A DNA stretch of 64,000 nucleotides. Source: Anoplolepis gracilipes (Eukaryota > Arthropoda > Insecta > Hymenoptera > Formicidae). Location: assembly GCF_047496725.1 (NCBI RefSeq), contig NC_132974.1:2611501-2675500 (forward strand), read 5' to 3'. The stretch's first letter is position 1, and each line of letters begins with the position of its first letter. The position numbers and the translations under genes are program-made. The notes under the pieces are model-generated. The model saw only the letters and a list, made by a program, of their open reading frames with translations, searched no databases and had not been told where the DNA came from. Shown here piece by piece: positions 23,901 through 36,693 of the stretch.

Positions 23901-26196
23901 CATTCGTGAAATATAATTGCTTCCAGTTTGAAAACTACTGTAGCCTCGACATTTTAAACTTATCGTCTCAAAATGTTCTAAAGAAGCTGCCATTAAAATA
24001 TTTATCGGTCATTTCGGGACACCAGGTATATAATGTATGAAATACCTATTATACATATATAAAAATATATGAAATAATATAAAATCTTAATTATAAAATA
24101 AACACTTAAATATCTATATTACTCTGTTTCAAAAGGATCCAACCTTTCTTTTTAACTTTACTAAAGTAAGTTGCTGCTGGTCACAAAATATTAAACTGTA
24201 GTAATTTTATAAATTGCATTTACACTCGCAACGATAGAGCGTGTTAATTAGCGATACTGCAATTAAGTTTTTCCACAACTGCACATACTTGCAGCACTTT
24301 ATTCACTTGGTAAAGCTAAAAAAAATCATGCGCAGGAAGTTTCACTACACTATGATGAGTTTTACTTTTTGACTTCAACTGATTTCCAAGAAAAAAAAAG
24401 ATCGGAAATTTTTTGAATAAAGTAGTGTAATACATTTATCGATCAAAATTTACCAGTTTGTTGTATGTTAAATATAACCCAACCATCCTCTTTATCATTT
24501 AGATTATATGTATAACTGTGAATATACATCGGATCAATTTCTTTGCGGACAGGGGGTAACCAAAGATGTGGTGTAGTACTAATAAAATTGGACTTTGTCT
24601 CTGTGGTAAAAGTTACAGGTATCCATCGATCCTCACGTGGGAAATTGAGATTTTGTGCCAATATGTGTATAATGTTGCTGTTACTAGTATAATTTCGTAC
24701 TATTGTTAACACAATATATCCATTACGCTTTGTCCAAGGTTCCATTTGGTTCTTCATGTCAAATGTTGATGAATGTATTTTTGTATAAGCAGTTTCTAGA
24801 GCTTGCCAGAAATTATCGGAATGATGATATCTAAATAATATAAAATTTAAAAAATTTAACACTGTCGATTTGTTATACATATTATATTTTAAATAATTTT
24901 AATGTTATAATATATACATATATTTATATATATATGTTACAATATTATATATATTTAAAAATATTGAAAGATAAAAATACTGAAAAGAAGAAATAAAAAA
25001 AGTAAAAAAACAGGAGATAAAGAACAAAAAACTTTAAGCAGTGATCGAATAAAATAAAAAAAAATAAAAATAAGTAAAGAAACATGAATACAAAATAAAA
25101 ATTAAAAATTTAATTTTTAATTAAAGTTATAACTAAAAACGGAAAAGATATTGACAAGAAAAAATTTTCGTAAAAGTCAAAATAAAAAACAAGACTAGGA
25201 GCAAGAAAAATTAAAATTAAAATATTAATAAAAATTAGATAAAGCAAAACTTAGAGAAGAAAAGCAAAGGAACGAAACAGTTTATAAAATATTCAATAAT
25301 TATCTTTTTTATGTTTAACTCTAATTGTAACTATAATTATTATATTATTGTATCGTACTTACTTTTTGTATAAATATGTATGGAAGCCTTGTCTAAACGT
25401 CTCTGGTATAAATGTATGTTGCAACATGCGCAATATAACTGATTCTACAATCGACATTATAAAAATATGATCAAATATATCCGGAATAAATTTATTACAA
25501 CTAGGAAGTAGAGAACTAAATAGTTGATTTGATAGAGAAATTTTAATTTTAATCTTAATGTGTATGTATATGCTTGTGTCTGAATGTGTGTTTGTGTATG
25601 TGTGTAAATATATGTTAAATTAATAAACTAAAGATAAATTTCTTTATTGTTAGATTGTTTATTTTATTTTATTAGCAAGAAAAAACATCCATTAGTAAAA
25701 ATTTATATGTAATTATTTAATTATTTTTAATCAATTATACCTTTAATGTTATTAACAGGTTCCTTGGGAATCACTTCGTCTCTATATTGGAAAGGCAACA
25801 TTCTGTAATCAACATCAAAATTAAGGCATTCGTGTTGAACTTGAACCACAAACAAATCTGTTACCCGAAAATCTGCCAATGTCTATGGAAGAAAGTTTTT
25901 ATGTGATTAAATAAATATTCATTTAGAAGAAAGATGTATTTGCATCAGCAGTTAATGCTATTATTATATACACATTGTTAAATGAATCTTATTCTCTTTT
26001 TTTTATCTTAATATAGCTTAAAAATGTAATAAAGTAATTTTGAATAATAAAATAGGGGAAGGGGATACATGTCCAAATTTTATGATAATCAATATTTACC
26101 GCGTAGGGCTGTAGAGAGTAATTACGCAAAATTTTTGGTCCAGATTAGTCAAAGAACTTAGGAGTTTGTAAGAAACATACACACATGCATACATTC

Positions 26197-26269
<73 letters not shown>

Positions 26270-28705
26270 TATACGTATGTGTACGAGAACGTACATGTAT
26301 ATATTTTGACAGGTATTACTTGAATTAATTACGTAACGGAATCAATCTAATATAAATAAAGAAAACAACCTGATTGAGGACGTAAGTTGCAAAGAACATA
26401 ATGGAATTTTTGCTCGGCCATGAGTTAGACCAAAATGGATTGGCTATAGTCTCAAACCATTCTTGTATTAGTCCATATCCTATTAAAAGTATCACGTTGT
26501 ATATACGCCCAAAACTGTCTGTTTCCTTATTATAAATAATGTCTGCTTCACTAAGAATCATATGTAAAAAATACACTTATGTACAAAAATCTTTGTGTGA
26601 AGATATAATTATATACATACGGACTACGCAAAGCAAACGTTTAATATAATACATTCATTATATTCAAATAACATAAAATTAATTTGCGTGTTAAATAGAA
26701 TGTATGTGCACAAATCTTCATATACATTTTAGACAGAATTGCTTATATCTTAAATAAATATAATTAAAAAATTTAATAAACTTTGATAAACAAATACATA
26801 TAACTTTTTTTTACACAAAAAATTTTTTTTTTAAATAGAATCATATTTTTTTAATAAGTAATCATTATATATGTTAAAGTTGTTTGTGGTATAATCATTG
26901 TGTGTGTGAAAAATGCAAATGCGGAATACATATTTCATATTTTAGAACAATTTTGATAAATTTAGTGATTTGAATTTAATGTCTGTTTTTAAGTAATTAT
27001 TTTCAAAACAGAGAAAAAATTAATACCTGACACTACAATAATTCTTATATTTTATCATTTTTAAACAAAAACACTAAAAGCGTATAAATAATATCAATAT
27101 GTATTGTTTTACCAATCACATTATTTATGTTATTGTTATTTTAATATGATATTAAAGGTACTTGATATTAAATATGATATTAAAGATATATGCATGTTTT
27201 TAAATTTTAAATATTAAAAGCAGACTTAATCTCTGATTGGATTATATTTACATATTATATTTTTAATCAAACCAATTTAGGTACATAAAAATACGCATAT
27301 TTTTAAATCCTGTTATTTTAGATATCAAACATAATATTTTTTATTTTAATAAACTATAATTTTTTTTTAACATGTACTTACTTATAAATGACGACACCCA
27401 AATTCACCACGCTATCGTTTCGGCCTTCAAAATTTGGAATTACAATATAGTTTATTTTTGAAAACTGTTGCAAACGCGGCCATTCTGCTTTCAAGTGTGT
27501 TATGGTATAGTTAGTCATTGATATTGCAAATTGCAAGAGAGGTGTTGATTTTTCTTTGTACCACATGGTAATATTCTTTACATGATCAACAGTGCAAATA
27601 TAATTAGATATAACAATTGATACTTGATAAGGGAATATTTCAGCAATCTTATTAAAGTATGTCTTCTTTATGTGACCATTTTCTTGCACTGCTTGTATTG
27701 GCGTGTTTGACAAAGCCGTATACACTTTAGAATGCTCTACGGAAATATTAAAGCTACTCTTTGACAAGCCCCAATATGGAAAGATTCGTTGGACCCAATT
27801 TTGGTAATAATGTGTTGCGGACAACCATCTACGTATTTAAACGATTTACATTAAATAATGGAATATAATGAAAATAACAAAAAGTTTCCAATTATTGTTA
27901 GTATTGAATATATATATAATCAAAAGTGTCATTTAAATAATATCTTCAAATCTCTTTTATATTTAAATTTTATATTACAATAAAATATGAAATAATTTAA
28001 TGAAAACACGATGACATAGAAACAAAGGTAATTATATTTATATTTTGAAAAATTGTATGTGAATGCTATATGTTTAAACAAATAAAAAATAATGTCTCTT
28101 TATCAAGTAAATATTCTTATTCATATATGTAGAGTTACTTTCTGCATATCTCATAGCAATAATGATTAGTAAAAATTAATAATAATTGATTTACAAGATA
28201 TATTTTAATAATACGTATTTACTAATTTATGTATTTAAATAGTTATTCACATTTTTTCGTTTACGTATTGAAAAGATGAATAAGACATTTGCGGAAAGCT
28301 TGTTTCAATGTGGCTGCTATATTTTAGATTTAGGATATATTCTCCTGGTAGTAATTTATTAATAAAAAAAAGTTGGACAATATTGCTTTTAGACTCATAC
28401 AGAATTTCGACTATTTTATGAAAATTAAATTTATTCTGATTAGACAGTCGAGTATTTTTAATCAATGTTGCTTGCACTATGGTCAATTTTTCTGCAAACA
28501 TTTTTATCCGGTTCGTTTCGGTAAGAATTTTGATGTAAATATCACATTCGCTGAAGAAAACATTTTCTTCGAGAGCTAGTACAAATTTGATGTTATAATG
28601 CTCCGGTATTATGTTAGTTACTTTTAATTCATCTATATTATTATAACAATCTTTCGGAGTTATAAATGTTAAAATGCCACTTAATAACAGTATTAGACGT
28701 GCCAT
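20992..28705 (-). CDS. M1-family aminopeptidase-like protein lacking catalytic motifs
   Basis: Nine coding exons on the minus strand: 28251-28705, 27382-27828, 26370-26550, 25741-25882, 25363-25579 (5' end uncertain), 24454-24830, 21973-22256, 21475-21665 and 20992-21319, about 873 residues. The order matches the M1 gluzincin family (ERAP/aminopeptidase N). A signal peptide (MARLILLLSGIL) precedes the N-terminal beta domain. NWVQRIFPYWGL stands in for the family RRAFPCFDEP. The GAMEN exopeptidase motif is replaced by RNDSVVNLG (about 288-296). The zinc site HEXXHQW reads YGLIQEW (326-332), and the third ligand in WLNEGFA becomes WPSKNSI. The C-terminal ERAP-like domain is well kept (LRVNYDDENWRKLI, HVLNRAQIIDD, DYIAWYPMF). 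Enzyme activity is therefore not expected; it may be secreted or membrane-attached and act as a binder. It lies between the halves of the PTER pseudogene on the opposite strand. Confidence 0.85.
22485..23147. repeat. Possible MITE in intron of the M1-like gene
   Basis: The ends look like imperfect inverted repeats: GGTGATTCTCAATAAG at the left, and TTTATTTAGAATCATTC at the right, whose complement reads GAATGATTCTAAATAAA. The interior is AT-rich and non-coding. Support is limited to these ends. Confidence 0.4.
23611..24026. repeat. 416 bp fold-back element
   Basis: Two arms of about 190 bp are inverted copies: the left begins ACAGGGTGTCCCAAAATGAC and the right ends GTCATTTCGGGACACCAGGT. The match continues inward through AATATTTTAATGGCAG and CGGCAAAATAACAAGTGATA. 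The loop is short. TATA-like bases flank both ends. It lies in the 2.2 kb intron between exons 6 and 7 of the M1-like gene. The structure is that of a fold-back MITE; the superfamily is not identified. Confidence 0.8.
26200..26268. repeat. (TA)n microsatellite
   Basis: About 68 bp of uninterrupted TA repeats in the intron between exons 3 and 4 of the M1-like gene. Confidence 0.95.
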
Positions 28706-30744
28706 ATTAATTGTCCTTTGACGATCTGCAAAAAAATTTCTTTTCTAAAAAAAGATGTAAATTAAAAATGTAATATATAATAAATAGAGAACTGTTTTTC
28801 CTGTGTGAAAAAAGAAACAATTTAGCATTCTAAAATTTAGCATTTTTCAGATAAAATGTGATTAAAAAATTCGCATTATAAAAAATATCATTTGAGATTA
28901 GAAGTTTCAAACAAATCTTTGACTAAAATGATAACTACTTGTTGACAAACGATCATTTTTATCATGGATAGAAGAAAAGTTTATTTTGATCCCTATAATT
29001 TAATTTTTTTATTCTGTGTAGCATACATTCAAATCAGAATCTTTATTTTCTTTTTTAGTAAAATCTAATTTATCTTATTTAAATTATTTTTAATATGTCA
29101 TTGTCTCATGCAAATACGTATCTATCAAATTAAATTGTATTTGTATGTTCCACTCGCACGTATTTATTTTAACGCGGGATTCTTTTTAACAAGGAAAATT
29201 AGGATTTATTATTCGTTTGTTGTTATTATACACTTGTACATTTATATCTCTTAATGTCTCAAAGATTTTAGACATTTTAAACATAAACGTTATAAATCAT
29301 AGATATTTATTATGAAATTTGCAAAATAAAATGTATCGACATTATTAAATACTTCTGTGTACATCTAGATAACATATTGTACAATACTTAATACATATAA
29401 ATTACACATGTGTCATATTTAAACTAGATACATAAAAATATTTTTGTTTTATAAATTTCTGAGTTTAAAATAATTTCTACATGATATTGTATGATATTTT
29501 CTAGCAATTGTCTACATTAAACTAAATTGAAATCATTACATTAATAATATTGATTAAGACAATTACATTATTGATATCAATGATGGAAAAATACAATTTT
29601 GTCCGTTGTGCTTGTACTTTTATTTCATCTCAATTGTATCCTGTTCTATATTTATTATTTTTTTTAAAAAGAGTTCTAATGTTATGATAACTCACTTGTA
29701 TAATAAAGTTGTCTGGTTATTAAGACGTTTCTTTTGGAAGAAGTAACACAAATTATGGCAATTAGCTCATTATTGTAACAAACCGTTAATACCGAAAATA
29801 TATTTATACATATGTTATTTGTAATATAATGAGAGACGATCTTATTATTTCAAAAGAATATCAGACACTAATAACCGAACAGCACAAAGAGGTAATAAGT
29901 TATTTTAAAAGTTAAATTAAAGGACGATACCTGACAATATTATTCTAAATACGTTATATGTAAACAACTTATGTAAATAACTTCTAAAGTTAAACGAACA
30001 TCAAGTAAATATTTATACTCATTTATTAATAAATATGTATTACTGGAAAATTTAATGTAATTTTTCTCGAGAAGTATGTTATAAACAATTAAATGAAATT
30101 GTATTTTATATTTTTACATTTTTTTCATAAGCATTTCTTTTGCAATTTATTGGATTGCTTATATAAATCAATTCAGATTGTCGAAAAAAACTAACAATTT
30201 TTTTATATAGGTATTTTATAATTTTAGTTATCAATTTATGATAATTGAATAAAAAGAAGTTTGATATTTGACTAATCTTCTCTCTACTTTAATCGTAAAC
30301 AATAGCATCAATTTTATCATTCTTGACGATAAATTAATGATGCACGTTGTGTCAGGAACCTTATACATATTTATTAATAAATGAGTATAAATATTTACTT
30401 TATTTTATGTTCGTTTAACTTTAGACGTTATTTACATAAGTTATTTACATATAACGTATTTATAAATCGAGCAATGTATTTATCAAGACAATTAGGATTA
30501 TTTCTTTTTTAATCAATCAATAAATTGACAATTACATTTCCCTTTTAATTATTTAGATTTACGTAACAAATTTAACGTGGTTTAAATTATAATTATTTTA
30601 CTTTGAAATTTTGAAATGTAACGAATTTTATAGCAATTTTTGACTTTGCGTACGATCATAATTACACGCGCATTAATAAATAAAATATTGAATATTGTTA
30701 AAAGGAATAAATATAAAAATTTAACAAAAACCATTACAAATTAG
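28706..30744. other. Upstream region of the M1-like gene and spacer to PTER pseudo-exon 3
   Basis: Just upstream of the M1-like ATG there is a TTTTTTGCAG acceptor on the minus strand (plus positions about 28725-28735), which suggests a 5' UTR intron. The rest is AT-rich. A large fold-back element occupies about 29949-30462. No other gene was recognised. Confidence 0.4.
29949..30462. repeat. ~510 bp fold-back element with ~95 bp arms
   Basis: The left arm (about 29949-30041) starts ACGTTATATGTAAACAACTT, and the right arm (about 30363-30462) is its reverse complement ending TTACATATAACGT. Near-perfect pairing runs through TAAAGTTAAACGAACAT and TACTCATTTATTAATAAATA; the right arm has a few extra bases in the middle. 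The 320 bp between the arms is AT-rich and non-coding. This is a non-autonomous inverted-repeat element; its superfamily is unknown. Confidence 0.8.
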
Positions 30745-31905
30745 ATATAGCCATATGTCTAATTTGATGCTTAATGACAAAGACGGAGAAACTGCTGTTT
30801 TTAATGATGTGGAGTTATTTAAACAAGCTAAAGGTGGAACTATCGTGGAGAAGAGCAGCCGTTTACAGCGTAATATTGATTTATTGAAAACACTTAGTAA
30901 AAAGACCAACGTTAATATAATTATTGGAACGGGTATGAAATTGCACAATACATAATACATAATATATCTGTTTATTTTTAAATATTTCTAAATTCTTCAA
31001 GATATATATTTTTTCTTCACGAAAATGTTAAGTCAATATTTTTTGCGTGATAATGACGATTATAAAAATAGAAGATTATTTGTGTTAAAAATATAAATCA
31101 ATAATTATATATTCTTTACTATAATGTTTAAACTAAATTTTATTAAAATTTTAATGAGTAATTATATAAAAGTTTTATTACAATAAAAATTGAAAAGATA
31201 TGAAAAATATGAATTATTTTGATAGTATTTGTGTTAAGCAGTGATAGAATGCATAATTTCTACGCATTATCAATGATTTATTATTCGAAAATTGTTACTT
31301 TAAGATATATTAGAATTGTTCGAAAATTATTAAGCTCTAGAATGCGTTACTAAAATTTACGATAATTATATATAATACTCTGCATAATAATCTATCCTAT
31401 ATCTTTAATCTCAAATTCTTATTTATAAACTAAACTATTTATTTTAATTAGCCAAGAAAGATATTTTCATGGATTATAAACAAATATTTGGTAAGCTCCG
31501 ATTTCATGTATTATCATTAATTACATCATTAGTCATCTTATATTTTCGCAACTCTTGACAAGATATCATATTGCTGATGCAAACAATTTTTTGATTTATA
31601 CTGCGACCATAGAAGAAATGTACAAATAAATGCATGATGAATTCATAAAGGGTTGCAGTGATTATCGTAATGTAAAACCAGTATTTATTGCACATAGCGG
31701 CAATATTATTGGAGGTAAACATCATAATAAAAAGAAATATATATGTAGAAAATATATAATTAACGTTATAATTTATTAATAAAAATTGTTTATTAATTAT
31801 ACAAATAACATTATAATTTATTTCAAATTAATTGTGTGGCAAAATATCTCAGTCTCTCTCTCTCAATAATAAGATATATATAATTAAATATTAATAAATC
31901 TAATT

Positions 31906-31975
<70 letters not shown>

Positions 31976-32880
31976 CAATATTTTATTTACAAATAAAATA
32001 TATATTGATAAGATTGTACGTGCATTTGAATATATTTGTGAATATTTAGCGGAATATTCATAACTTAGACTTTGAAATACGTGCTCTTCGTGCAATTGGC
32101 GAATTACAAGGACAATATCGTTATCCTGTGAGTTTCCATCCTCAAAAAGATGTAATTCCACTTACCGAAGTAATGCGGATTTATCAAGAGGCAGGTGAAG
32201 AGCCCACAGAATTTGTTATGTGCCACATGGATCGTAAGGGCGCATCCACAGATTTTCTAAATTAATTTTTCAAATAGCTTGCCTGTATAGAAAGTATTAC
32301 TGATACATTAATTAATTTAACAGGTACATTTACCGGCGAAGAGGATCTCATGAAATTTGTCGACGACACCAAATGTTACATCCAGTCTGATCAGTTTGGT
32401 GTTGAGTCTTCTTTCTTTCAATTGGATTCGCAAATTGATATACTATCAGATGTGCAGAGTATCAACCTTATTGCACGGCTAAAGAGAAAAAAAAAATGCA
32501 TCGAGTTCTCATGAGTCACGATATTCACACCAAACATAGGCTGGTATGTATTTTTTAATATTTTAATCAATTTTACATAATTAATTTGATCATTCATACA
32601 ATTTTTGTTTTTATCTCAGCACATTACTTTTAATTTTATAATCTTATTTAATACACTTCTTTTAAATTTAAATTAGAATTAACCTAATATTGAACAGATC
32701 CAATTATAAGCGATAAACGCTTAGAATTGTTCTATTGATTTCATAGACAGCTTTTGATGGACATGGATATAATCATATTACAAAAAATATTGTATCTGTC
32801 ATGCTACAAAGGAATTTTACGCTGGCAAGAGATCCAGCTGATAAGAGCTGAAAATCCTTTCTGATGGCTTAACCGGCTTA
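30745..32880 (+). pseudogene. PTER paralogue, exons 3-7 (right half of a split pseudogene)
   Basis: Five blocks match intact PTER exons in order. 30745-30932 is open (GGTIVEKSSR, ending IIGTG). In 31562-31714 the acceptor CAG has become CAA and TAA at 31627-31629 is in frame. 32069-32233 is open and has the same length as its parent (165 bp; VSFHPQKD, CHMDR). 32324-32543 is one base shorter than its parent because of an A-run near 32485. 32747-about 32880 has an extra C after ACGCTGG. The GEVG segment with the bridging Glu is lost in the second block. With four independent lesions and exons 1-2 about 12 kb upstream, no functional enzyme can be made. High residual similarity suggests fairly recent decay. 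Confidence 0.9.
31911..31970. repeat. (TA)n microsatellite
   Basis: About 60 bp of TA repeats between pseudo-exons 4 and 5 of the PTER pseudogene. Confidence 0.95.
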
Positions 32881-33405
32881 AAATGTAATTTGTTTGTAAG
32901 ATAGATTGTACCAGTATATATTGTTTTTTTTCGAAGCAGAAAATGATGGAAATTTTTTAAATATATTTTTTCCTCTTCTGAATAATACTTTTATTTGCAA
33001 CAGTCTTTTTTTATTTTTACCTTATAATAAACATATGTATTGTAAATGTATTTTAAATATATAAGACAATATAAAATTTATATTTTATTTACAAGATGCA
33101 ATAGTATATGACAACCTTTGGTAAGAATCAATACCCAAGTTGGGGTAACTAGATGTGGCTGTTTCAAATGCCACGGAAATTAAATAGGCACAGCGTATTT
33201 ACTATTTGCAATATTTCGCTCTTTTATGAAAGAATAATTTATAGTACGTATACTATTACAGTACTATGAACAAGGTACGAAAATTATACGAATTGGTATC
33301 GATAACACAGTGAAAGCTCCTGCTTTCTCTCCTCTTTTCTTCTATCTTTTTTTCAACGGAAGAACACTTTTCTCCTCGATTTTTTTTAGTTTTCATCTCG
33401 GTTTA
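32881..33405. other. Spacer between the PTER pseudogene and Tre1
   Basis: About 520 bp of AT-rich sequence. The right part, including a pyrimidine-rich tract at about 33320-33390 on the plus strand, is the likely 3' UTR of the minus-strand Tre1 gene. No gene was recognised. Confidence 0.35.
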
Positions 33406-36400
33406 TCACAGCTCCTCCTGGAATTGTGAATTTGTCACAGGATTCATAGCGATAGATACCGTCGACACCATTGTTTTACTGAAGTCCTTCGAATAATCTG
33501 CAGTTGAAAATAAAATACACAATTATTTTGACGGTGATAGAACTCATGATGTAATAATATAGGTGTAACATTCCCGGATGCGCAATCGTTTTTAAAGTAA
33601 TGGTCGCTTTTCGACCAATCAGGAATTGATTCAAAATGCTAAAAAGTAATATGACTGCGAAAATATGTTGACGTCAAAGTTTAAAAGGTGAAATAAAGTA
33701 GTGCAGTATTGTTATAATATCGTAAAGTAAATAAAATAAAAAAAATTTTAAATAAAATGTATTGTAGGTATATTTTGGATATAAGTGCTCAGACAAATAA
33801 TAACTTATTTATATACATATATGTATATAAAAATATATACTATAGAAATAAAAAGAATAGCAGCCTCACATTTATATATATTTTTTTATATTATATATAT
33901 AGCTGCGAGTACACAGGCGACTTAATCGCACAATAGAGCAGCACAGATTTTCTATGTATTATGATATTCATTATGCTATTTTATATGTATAAGTTATATT
34001 TCATTATTGTTTTATTATATTATATTTTAAATAAATTTTATTTTTATTTTATAAATTTTAATTACTGCGCTAATCTTTTTAAAAAGACTATAACATGTAC
34101 ATAATAGGATTTTAAAGTACAGGATATTTTACTTACAAATATTTAATTTTCTGTAATATTCACTAATTGACATTATTTATTGTTGCAGGTAATTATCTTT
34201 TATTTCTTATTATATTTTACATTGAAAGTTTATTATTTTTGGTATTTCCAGAGATATTTTTACAAATTTGAATTACATTTTAATAATATTTAATAATATT
34301 TTTGTATTTAAATTTTACAAATATATTTTGGACTAATGTTTTATTGGCTGTCCTATCATGCTATTGCCATTATGCACAATGTTACACCTATCTTTTTTTA
34401 CATCATGATAGAACTCACATTTTTACATTAAATATATAAAAAATAAAGATAAAACAAATGAGAAAAAATAGCGAAACCAATTATATAGAACATAGATTTA
34501 TATAATATCTTATTTAAGATCTGTGCAATGAAATGTCTTCATGACACATTATAGACATATATATTATATAGACTAATATTAAATAGAAAAAAATACATAC
34601 AAATACTAGAAAAGATAATATCAGATAATTAAAAAAGAAACTATTATTCTATATTACATATATATAATAGGTTACAGTATATTTCTAATTTATGAAAATT
34701 AAAAGAAAAGAACTCAAACATTAAGTAAATAATAAATTCAGCGATCTACTGTGAACAAGAAATGCGAAAGATCCTATTAATACATTATTAATTCACGATC
34801 GAAAGGATATAAAACTGTTCAATTCGCTCGCTCATCGTTAAATCCTAAAAGGACTTAAGAAGCTGGCATTAAGCATTAGAAGAGATTATTAATCAAGGAT
34901 GCGATTAAAGAATTAATTAGTGCCCCCACATACACATACATAGTTAAGTCACAAATAGTGATACCAAAATGGCAATCGAACAACGTAAGAAGCAAACTGG
35001 TGGTGCCCTTGACTTACGAAGTGAGCGAGTGGTCGCGCGCTCGGTCAGAGCTTGGTGAGTGTTACCGCGTGACGTTGCTCGAAGTTACCTTGGACGTAGT
35101 CCTGCTGATGAGCTTGAAGACCACCACCCGGTGCACTACTGCCATATGGTGTTAAACTCATCCTTATCCACGAGCAACCTATCACGCCGGCGTACGCCTG
35201 CCTGTATTGTTTATTCATGATGACGTAGATGATCGGATTCACGCATGACGCAAAGTACAGCAGCAGATATCCCAGAATGTGACACTCTGAAATAATTCAG
35301 CATCCGGTAATAACGGTGGAAGCAAACTACCGCAAATAATCATTAAAAGAAGATTGGGAAATATAAAAGAATTGAAAGCCAATGTACAGTTACGGAATCC
35401 TTATCACTGTATATATAGATAAATGTATTCGTACCGGGACATCTGACCTCTGCGTCGGCCACCTTGACGATGGTGATCGGCAGGTAGCACGCGAGGAAGC
35501 TGATGAAAATCGCCAGTACCATCTTCGTGATTCTCCATTCGCTGCGCTTCTGCTTGATCTCTCTGATGTCTCTCCCAGGTGTATGAGGTGATTTTATCGT
35601 TGGTGCGGCGTGCTTTCGCATCCTCGATTCTGATCTACAACGTCAATAACAGATTCCAATCCAGTTTATTGTCATGTGGAAGCACGAAAAATAACTAGAA
35701 AAATAAAAGATAAGCCTCGAGAATATTAATTACTTGTGCACCACCCAAAATATCTTGGCGTAACAGCCGACAATCACTACGCAGGGTATTAGGAACCCCA
35801 TGACGAAGAGAAATGTCTTGGGAGTGTGACCCTGACGGTCTTTGACGATAGAACAAGTCTCCAGATTCCGATCATAGTCGAATTTACCTGATAAAGAGAG
35901 TTAACCAAATAAATAAGACAAGCGATAAACAATGCCTGCTAATAAAACAAAATTTGCCAATTTTATTCGTCTTTTTTTTATAAAAGAAGATTCACAACAT
36001 AATAATGTCTTTTCTCAAGTAAATAATTGAATAATATAAAATTGATTAATTCTACAAAATGATATATAATAATAAAAATAGAGACTCACCCCACACTCCT
36101 AACAGCGTAGGTATCTGCATCCCGTAAGAGAATAGCCAGCAGAAAATTATCATCGCGGCGATCCAGTATTTTTTGTAAACTCTACTATAAACGGAGTGAT
36201 GCGCTATCATAATATACCTAGGCAAAATTAAGAATTTCTTTTTTTAATTTCATATTTTACTTTGGTTTTATTGCATTCATTTGAGGAAATGATTCATCTT
36301 TTACCGATCAAATTTCAAAATAAATTGAAACAAACATATCAAGTAGAATAATACGAGAATAGTCGAGTAAAAAAATAAAGATATGTACCTGTTGATAGTG

Positions 36401-36661
36401 ATAGCTGCTACAGACAGAAGACTGACACCGACGTTTCCGTACCTGAAGAAAGGCACGAAGATGCAGAAAAATCGTATATCCGTCCAGCTAGCGTTGATGA
36501 ATCTGATGGAATCAAACGGCAGTACCAGCAGACAGAACACAAAGTCCGCGATGCACAAACTATTCCATCGATATAAGGTAAGTCACTTTTAATTGACGTA
36601 AATATTAATGAAAAAGTTATATTAAGAAATTTTAATAGAAAAACGTTTAGAAATCTGTTTC

Positions 36662-36693
<32 letters not shown>

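Noticed and set aside
30745..30955. Short PTER-like gene read as an independent small protein
   Set aside because: It is exactly exon 3 of the decayed PTER copy with PTER intron borders, followed by damaged exons.
31910..32161. 83-codon minus-strand frame running into poly Tyr-Ile
   Set aside because: Covers a TA microsatellite and is antisense to PTER pseudo-exon 5.
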